Assembly (NCBI GenBank): GCA_944342125.1
Contig: CALVMF010000038.1
Location: 1-11,084, forward strand
Direction: 5' to 3'
Origin: an uncultured Bacilli bacterium
Lineage (GTDB): Bacteria > Bacillota_I > Bacilli_A > RFN20 > CAG-826
DNA length: 11,084 nucleotides
Position numbers and translations under genes: made by a program. How positions within the stretch are numbered: the stretch's first letter is position 1; each line of letters begins with the position of its first letter. A model generated the notes under the pieces. The model worked only from the letters and a program-made list of their open reading frames with translations. It did no database searches and was not told where the DNA came from. Shown here one piece after another: positions 6,057 to 11,084 of the stretch.

Positions 6057-8816
6057 TCAATTCTTTTTCATTTGTGTTCTTATCGCAAACGAAGAAGTAA
6101 TTACAATCAAAAAGGCTACGAAAATTACTACAAGAATTGAAAGTGGAGTGAAAACATTTATCGCTTCTAACCCAATTTGTTCTCCAATTGCCTTTCCAAC
6201 AAAAACATTAATAAAGATTAAAGCAGCAAGAGATGAAATAACGCATACTAAAGAATTTAAAAAATTATCAATTAAAAACATTTTCCTAATTTCTTTATTG
6301 TCAAAACCAAGAATTGAAAGCAACTCAATTTCGTTTTTCTGTTCGGTCGCATTAATCATTGTAATTAGGGAGCTCAAAATAAGAGAGCTAATTATACTGA
6401 TTAAACTAAAGCCATATAAAATATATCTTAAAAATTTGGTTGATTCTTCAACACTATTTTCAATTTCAAGTAGAGGATTTTTGAAATTGTAATCAGCAAG
6501 TAAACCATTTAATTTTTTTAATTCGCTTTCATCAACTTTTTCCTCCATAGTAAAAATAATAGAATTAGGAATTAAGCGAAAAGATGAAACATTAAATAAA
6601 TCGCGGAATAAAGAAATTGAAAAATCTCTGTTTTGATAAATCGCTACACTTTTATCTTCTTTAATTACATCCTTAATTTTCAATTTAATTGTTTTAAATT
6701 TTGTCTTTAAAATGTTTCCATTCATCTCACTTTCAACAAGCATAGTTGAGTAAATTTCTTTATTTAAAAGGTCTTTTTCATTTAAAATCTGCGCAAAACC
6801 GCCACTTATTACAATTTCTTGTAGTTTTAATGGTTCGTTTACAACTTTAAATTTTACGTTATCTGAATTTGCTTTTAATGCAAATCCATCAACGACATTT
6901 TCAGGTGTTTTTATATTATAAATTTGCTCAGCTTCTACTCTTGAATATGCATCAATAATAAAATCTAGTTTGTTTTCATCTAAAGAAAAGAAAGTAGGAT
7001 TGTTAAAACCAGTAAATAAATTTGTGCCACTATTGAAATAACCAGCATTAGTTGAGAAGAAATAATTTTCATAATCAAATCCATATGAATTTAAGGTATC
7101 TATAACTCCTAAATCTAGAGCATCTTTAAAAGCATTGAAAACATAAATATAGTTGCCACTTGTTTTATATTCATAAGTCAATGGTCGATATTTTTCAGAA
7201 TCTACATCAAAAATATATTCTTTATAGCGCTCATCATAAAAAAGTTCGTTTAAAATTTTATTTTGAAAGCTTGAAGTTTCAATAAAATATACTTTTTTAA
7301 AAACCCATGGATGCTCTTCGACTTTATTTAACCTATTTGATGTCGGGAAGCGCATCTGTTCTTCAAACAACGCTTCATTAAAAACATTGTCTGTATGATA
7401 CACCCTATTAACGTTATCAAATATCACGCCTTTAACTCTAAATAATTGTTCATCGCTATATTCCCATTCATCATTTGCGAGTTCAAGAGATACATAATAA
7501 GGATTTTTTGCTAAATACTCTCCTAAACTATCAAAATTTCTTAAAATCTGCAGTTCAAGGCATATCTCTTTCATCTGTTCATAACTTATAGATAAAACAA
7601 CTTCTTCACTATTTAATGGTTCAGACAATTTTGGATAGATCTCGTAACTATCAATTTCATCCATATGGATAAATTCGTTAAAATGTCTTGCTGTGAATCC
7701 ACCAAACTTTCTTTTTACATTTTTATTTACAGAAAAAAGATCATTTCCGTTAATGAAATAATTCTCAAAATCGACTAAATAATTTACTCCATATCTTTTA
7801 ATATCGTTTGGATACCTTGCAAGTAAAGTTAAAATGTCCTTTTTACTTGTCGAATAATAATCCAAAACCTCATTTGAAGCGTTGTTGCGCGTTAAAACCA
7901 CCTCATTATCACTTACAATTGAGCTGAATGACGAAGAGATAGAATCATTTAAGCTACTAGTTAAAGTTACAGCGAGTCCAGAAGATATTAAAGAAACAGA
8001 TATTAATAAGTTTCTTATTAAATAACGAACTTTCCTAGTTTTGAATAGGCTTTTAAAGTGAGTATTGATAAATTTAAAAGTTAGTTTTCCATGTTTTTGC
8101 TTATTTTTAAACATCATTAGTGGCAATTTTTTAATGCTTTTAATAACGTAACTATTATAAATCTCTTTAAATCTATAATTCTCAAGTCGTAAGACAACAT
8201 TAGAATATTTCAAAGCGTTTTCTTCATCGTGCGTAACAATAATTACTGTCGAAAAAGTTGAAAGTTTTTGTAGTATTTCAAAGATTTTTATCGTATTTTC
8301 TTCATCTAACGAACCAGTTGGCTCATCACAAAAAATTATACTAGGAGAATTCACGATAGCCCTAGCAATAGCTACTCTTTGTTTTTCGCCTCCACTTAAA
8401 TTTTTTACTAAAGAATTTTCTAATTCTTTTAAACCTAAAACATCAAGAATTTCATTAATTCGGCGAATTTTAACTTCTTCTTTTTCCTTAAGTAAGGCAT
8501 CAACTACGATGCGAATGTTATTTTTTACAGTATCTTCTTCAAATAACTTAAAATTTTGAAATATAAATCCAAAATTCGAAAGTCTAAAATTTGCTTTATC
8601 CTTATTTTTAAGGAGTGAATAGTTAACGCTATCAGCTAATACCTCACCTTCAAAATCACCATCTAACATAGATAAAATATTTAAAAAGGTTGATTTGCCA
8701 GACCCACTTTCACCAACAATTGAATATAGTTTATTTTCTGAAAACGTATATGAAAAATTTTCAAAAAGTTTTAAGTTGCCGAAAGATTTACTTAAATTAT
8801 TAACAACTATTTTCAT
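6057..8816 (-). CDS. ABC transporter ATPase-permease fusion (MacB/FtsX type), large ectodomain
   Basis: A 919-residue fusion. Residues 1-215 are an ABC ATPase of the LolD/MacB class: Walker A GESGSGKST (35-43), Q-loop Gln87, signature LSGGE (140-144), Walker B IIFCDEPTGSLD (160-171) and H-loop His196, all intact. A basic linker leads to membrane helix 1 (about 267-287), then about 500 residues outside the membrane. Helices near 796-818, 852-873 and 888-911 follow, with the FtsX-type loop EIELLSILGFDNKEIRKMF (829-847) between the first two of these. MacB has this four-helix plan but is about 650 residues; the excess lies in the ectodomain, which is rich in Tyr, Phe and Asn and which I do not recognise. 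The ATG overlaps the stop of the upstream ABC gene by four bases (ATGA), with GAGGAG upstream, so the two products are probably made together and pair as a heterodimer. Substrate unknown; peptide export, drug or antimicrobial-peptide resistance, or a mechanotransmission role are possibilities. Confidence 0.85.
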   Translation of the reverse strand: MKIVVNNLSKSFGNLKLFENFSYTFSENKLYSIVGESGSGKSTFLNILSMLDGDFEGEVLADSVNYSLLKNKDKANFRLSNFGFIFQNFKLFEEDTVKNNIRIVVDALLKEKEEVKIRRINEILDVLGLKELENSLVKNLSGGEKQRVAIARAIVNSPSIIFCDEPTGSLDEENTIKIFEILQKLSTFSTVIIVTHDEENALKYSNVVLRLENYRFKEIYNSYVIKSIKKLPLMMFKNKQKHGKLTFKFINTHFKSLFKTRKVRYLIRNLLISVSLISSGLAVTLTSSLNDSISSSFSSIVSDNEVVLTRNNASNEVLDYYSTSKKDILTLLARYPNDIKRYGVNYLVDFENYFINGNDLFSVNKNVKRKFGGFTARHFNEFIHMDEIDSYEIYPKLSEPLNSEEVVLSISYEQMKEICLELQILRNFDSLGEYLAKNPYYVSLELANDEWEYSDEQLFRVKGVIFDNVNRVYHTDNVFNEALFEEQMRFPTSNRLNKVEEHPWVFKKVYFIETSSFQNKILNELFYDERYKEYIFDVDSEKYRPLTYEYKTSGNYIYVFNAFKDALDLGVIDTLNSYGFDYENYFFSTNAGYFNSGTNLFTGFNNPTFFSLDENKLDFIIDAYSRVEAEQIYNIKTPENVVDGFALKANSDNVKFKVVNEPLKLQEIVISGGFAQILNEKDLLNKEIYSTMLVESEMNGNILKTKFKTIKLKIKDVIKEDKSVAIYQNRDFSISLFRDLFNVSSFRLIPNSIIFTMEEKVDESELKKLNGLLADYNFKNPLLEIENSVEESTKFLRYILYGFSLISIISSLILSSLITMINATEQKNEIELLSILGFDNKEIRKMFLIDNFLNSLVCVISSLAALIFINVFVGKAIGEQIGLEAINVFTPLSILVVIFVAFLIVITSSFAIRTQMKKN

Positions 8817-10831
8817 TCTTCTTTAAGCTCCTCATAAATTTTTTTATGTTTTTGAAATCTAACCGTAAGATAATCGATAGATAAATTTAAAATTGCTAAT
8901 AATAAAAAGATAAAAAGAACAGTCACATAATTTAGATTAATCAATGTTTTTGTAACAAAAAATCCTGCTAAAAATTGATTAGCAAAATATGAAAAACCTA
9001 TCGACAAAGCAATGCCAAAAATTAAACCAAAAATTGTAAAAAACCACTCTTCTTTAACATAAATTTTAATAATATCTTTGGCTTTTGCGCCCAAAACTGT
9101 CAAAATAGCCGATTCTTTTCTATTTTTTAAACTTGTTGAATAACTTAAAAATGCTGATATGAAAATCGAAGTCGATAAGGCAATAAAGATAAATATATTG
9201 ACCCCTAGAAAAACACTATCGCTTAAAGTTAAAAACGAAGTTACTATCGTATTAGCATTATTTAAAAAAGATAAATTTCCAGTAGCTTCCTCTTCTATCA
9301 ATTTTATAAGATTTTCTCTTGATTCTTCTTTTGTGGCAATCACAGTCATGCTGTAATTTGTAATTGCATCATCATTTTCAGCCGATTTCATTAAATCTAA
9401 AAACGTAGTTTTCTTCTGATTAATGGCTGTTGATCTGGTGGCTTCTGTTGTATTTAAGATTTCTTCTAAATAAATAGGTGAATAATAAATTGTCGGAGTA
9501 CTTAAATAAGAAAACTCATCGGCGATATAACCAATCTTAAAACTTATAACTTTGTTAAAACTTTCAACGATATTTTCTTTTCTAGTTTCGTTAAAATATA
9601 CATATTCCTTTTGACATCTTATAGTAAGTTCCATACCTTCTTTTAATTCTTCTTCATTTTCTTTTTCGAATTCATTAAGGAAAGATTTATTAACTACTAT
9701 TTCATTATTTTCTAATTTTCCATCAAAAAAAGGTTTTAAAGAAAATCCGCTTAATGATAAATTTTCGCCAACTATTTTCGAAGTTCCATTTAAAAAATAT
9801 GAAAAATCGTCAAAAATTAAACAACTTTTTATATCGTGAGTGAGAGATTCTAATTCTTCATATTCTGGGCGTGAACTTTTAACTAGATTAATTAAAGAAT
9901 TATCGATTTCCTCTTCTTCAACTTTAGAAACAGAAAAAACATTATAATCTGGGAAACTATGTATCATGCTATCTTTCGCATTTTGAATCCCGCCTTTGAA
10001 AAATAAAGAAATTATCATTACAAATATAGAAAAACACGCAGAAATTGCATTTATAGTATTAATTTTCTTGTTTTTCTTCATGTTATTGCGGCTGATTATA
10101 TTAGTATATTTTAGGGTACCTTTATTTTTATTTTCTTCTTTTATAATGTCGTTTTCGTTATTAGAAGAAATTGAGTTAAATGTTAATTTACCATTAGAAA
10201 GCTCGATATAGCCATCGTTAAATTCTTCATAAAGTTTCTTATTGTGACTCACGCAAATAACTAAAATTTTTCGTGAAAGAGATTGTAAATCTTGCATAAG
10301 TGTGAGGCTATTTTCTTTGTCCAACGCACCAGTCGGCTCATCACAAAATAAGATTTTCGGCTTAGATAATAAAGCCCTAATAAGAGCAACGCGTTGTTTT
10401 TCTCCACCACTTAAACTTTTAATTTTTTGATCTTGCTTTCCATCTAAATGATATTTGATTAATAAATTTTGCATCAAATTATAATCATCAACGCCTTTAA
10501 TCGACATTGATATCTCTAGATTTTCTTTAACAGTCATTGAATCAAAAAGATTATAATGCTGAAAAATTATTCCAACATCATTTCGAAGATAATTGCATAA
10601 ATCTTTTTGAGAAAACGAACTTACATTAGACCCATTAAAAATTACTTCGCCATCATCTGGCTTCATTAATCCCATTAAAATATTTAACAGGGTGGATTTG
10701 CCACTTCCACTTTTACCAACAATAAAATAAAATCCCTTATTCGGAAAGTTGATTGAAATGTTATTTAAAATCGGTGCTAAGCGTTCTTCATCGATTTTAA
10801 AAGACTTGGAAATTGTTTTAACTTCAAGCAT
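8813..10831 (-). CDS. ABC transporter ATPase-permease fusion (MacB/FtsX type), partner subunit
   Basis: A 672-residue fusion with the MacB plan and length. The ATPase (about 1-216) has Walker A GKSGSGKST (39-47), Q-loop Gln91 in FQHYNLF, signature LSGGE (140-144), Walker B ILFCDEPTGALD (160-171) and His196, so it should hydrolyse ATP. An Asn/Lys-rich linker leads to membrane helix 1 (about 258-279). An ectodomain of about 260 residues (280-540), with an acidic start (KVEEEEID), comes next. Three closing helices lie near 541-563, 595-617 and 634-655, with the FtsX loop RKESAILTVLGAKAKDIIKIY (571-591) between the first two of these. It has an excellent ribosome site, GAGGAGGG, seven bases from the ATG, partly inside a small hairpin. 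It overlaps the next ABC gene by four bases. No two-component system, MacA-like adaptor or lipoprotein lies beside it, which leaves the substrate open. Confidence 0.86.
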   Translation of the reverse strand: MLEVKTISKSFKIDEERLAPILNNISINFPNKGFYFIVGKSGSGKSTLLNILMGLMKPDDGEVIFNGSNVSSFSQKDLCNYLRNDVGIIFQHYNLFDSMTVKENLEISMSIKGVDDYNLMQNLLIKYHLDGKQDQKIKSLSGGEKQRVALIRALLSKPKILFCDEPTGALDKENSLTLMQDLQSLSRKILVICVSHNKKLYEEFNDGYIELSNGKLTFNSISSNNENDIIKEENKNKGTLKYTNIISRNNMKKNKKINTINAISACFSIFVMIISLFFKGGIQNAKDSMIHSFPDYNVFSVSKVEEEEIDNSLINLVKSSRPEYEELESLTHDIKSCLIFDDFSYFLNGTSKIVGENLSLSGFSLKPFFDGKLENNEIVVNKSFLNEFEKENEEELKEGMELTIRCQKEYVYFNETRKENIVESFNKVISFKIGYIADEFSYLSTPTIYYSPIYLEEILNTTEATRSTAINQKKTTFLDLMKSAENDDAITNYSMTVIATKEESRENLIKLIEEEATGNLSFLNNANTIVTSFLTLSDSVFLGVNIFIFIALSTSIFISAFLSYSTSLKNRKESAILTVLGAKAKDIIKIYVKEEWFFTIFGLIFGIALSIGFSYFANQFLAGFFVTKTLINLNYVTVLFIFLLLAILNLSIDYLTVRFQKHKKIYEELKEE

Positions 10832-10836
10832 AAATT

Positions 10837-10859
10837 ACCCTCCTCATAATTTAGAGGGT
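10837..10859 (-). promoter_or_regulatory. Hairpin containing the ribosome binding site of the ABC pair
   Basis: In the minus-strand RNA, ACCCUC (10859-10854) can pair with GAGGGU (10842-10837) across an 11-base loop. The 3' arm holds most of the GGAGG Shine-Dalgarno (10843-10839). A stem of six pairs, four of them G-C, could mask translation start. Alternative pairings of CCUC with GAGG exist in the same stretch. A TATTAA box just upstream (about 10866) could be a weak -10, but no convincing -35 accompanies it. Confidence 0.4.
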
Positions 10860-10907
10860 GATTAATATGCATTTTTTTAAAAATTTAGTTTAACTTTTTT
10901 AATTTTT

Positions 10908-11084
10908 CTAAATTTTATGAATAAGTTCGTAAAGTTCATCGTAAGAATCAACAAAATAATCTGGCATTTTATTTTTCTCATAAATTCGCGGAACTAAACG
11001 AAGTAAAACACTTTTTATACCAGCATTTTTTGCGGCTAAAGCATCAAAACCAGTGTCGCCTATCATCAAGGCTTCTTCTTTTTT
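10908..11084 (-). CDS. HAD-family hydrolase, C-terminal fragment (phosphoglycolate phosphatase-like)
   Basis: Reading the minus strand from the window edge gives 58 residues ending at TAG (10910-10908). They begin KKEEALMIGDTGFDALAAKNAG. GDTGFD is HAD motif IV, the Mg-binding acidic pair, followed by the usual Ala-rich helix, IKSVLLR strand and a C-terminal PDYFVDSYDELYELI segment, where family members read "ad..idsl.eLl..l". The nucleophile motif I, motif II and the cap domain lie beyond the window, so the substrate cannot be assigned; Gph/PgmB-like phosphatases are the closest class. The frame is open to the window edge. It is 76 bases upstream of the ABC pair on the same strand. A weak 9 bp A/T hairpin (AAAATTTAG...CTAAATTTT) overlaps the stop, so separation from the ABC genes is uncertain. 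Confidence 0.85.
   Translation of the reverse strand, partial: KKEEALMIGDTGFDALAAKNAGIKSVLLRLVPRIYEKNKMPDYFVDSYDELYELIHKI

Noticed and set aside
6057..6059. TGA codons as Trp (mycoplasma-type code)
   Set aside because: TGA ends both ABC genes at natural family boundaries, one in an ATGA overlap, and Trp in conserved motifs such as WDTAAFD is encoded TGG.
6148..10211. Plus-strand open frames inside the ABC genes (6148-6492, 9159-9356, 9996-10211)
   Set aside because: Their hydrophobic translations are the mirror of AT-rich membrane-helix codons; no ribosome site or family signal supports them.
10895..10918. AT-only inverted repeat AAAATTTAG...CTAAATTTT at the HAD stop, as a strong terminator
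   Set aside because: The 9 bp stem is nearly all A-T with a 19-base loop and is followed by A, not U, residues; termination would be weak at best.

Overview
The window is AT-rich DNA from a Bacillota-type bacterium. The evidence is strong AGGAGG-type ribosome binding sites, CCA-encoding tRNA genes, hairpin-plus-U-run terminators, an RNA polymerase delta subunit (RpoE), the MEP-pathway enzyme IspF, and an ispF-gltX linkage like that of Bacillus. The closest guess is an uncultured member of the Bacilli, near the Erysipelotrichales, RF39 or Acholeplasma-like groups; this is inference. Gene lengths and the TGA stops of the two transporter genes fit the standard bacterial code, not a UGA=Trp code.

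Layout. Positions 1-225 hold the end of a tRNA array, tRNA-Lys(UUU) and tRNA-Leu(UAA), closed by a strong terminator. A NifU-like Fe-S protein gene (286-567, +) follows and ends in a terminator that works on both strands. From there to the right edge every gene is on the minus strand. Read in their own direction (right to left), these are: the 3' end of a HAD-family hydrolase; two overlapping genes for ABC transporter ATPase-permease fusion proteins (8813-10831 and 6057-8816); a 209 bp gap with a good promoter; then ychF-ispF-gltX in a tightly packed operon; rpoE-fba, probably with their own promoter; a terminator; and a CysQ/inositol-monophosphatase-like gene that meets the bidirectional terminator.

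Function. Most of the window is core housekeeping: translation (tRNAs, GltX, YchF), transcription (RpoE), glycolysis (fructose-bisphosphate aldolase), isoprenoid precursor synthesis (IspF), Fe-S cluster handling (NifU domain) and nucleotide/inositol phosphate hydrolysis (CysQ-like). The least understood part is the ABC pair. Each protein carries its own ATPase at the N-terminus and a MacB/FtsX-type four-helix permease, so the two probably form a heterodimer. They have very unequal extracellular domains, roughly 260 and 500 residues. Their substrate cannot be read from the sequence. I see no CRISPR array, insertion sequence, prophage or clearly novel system.
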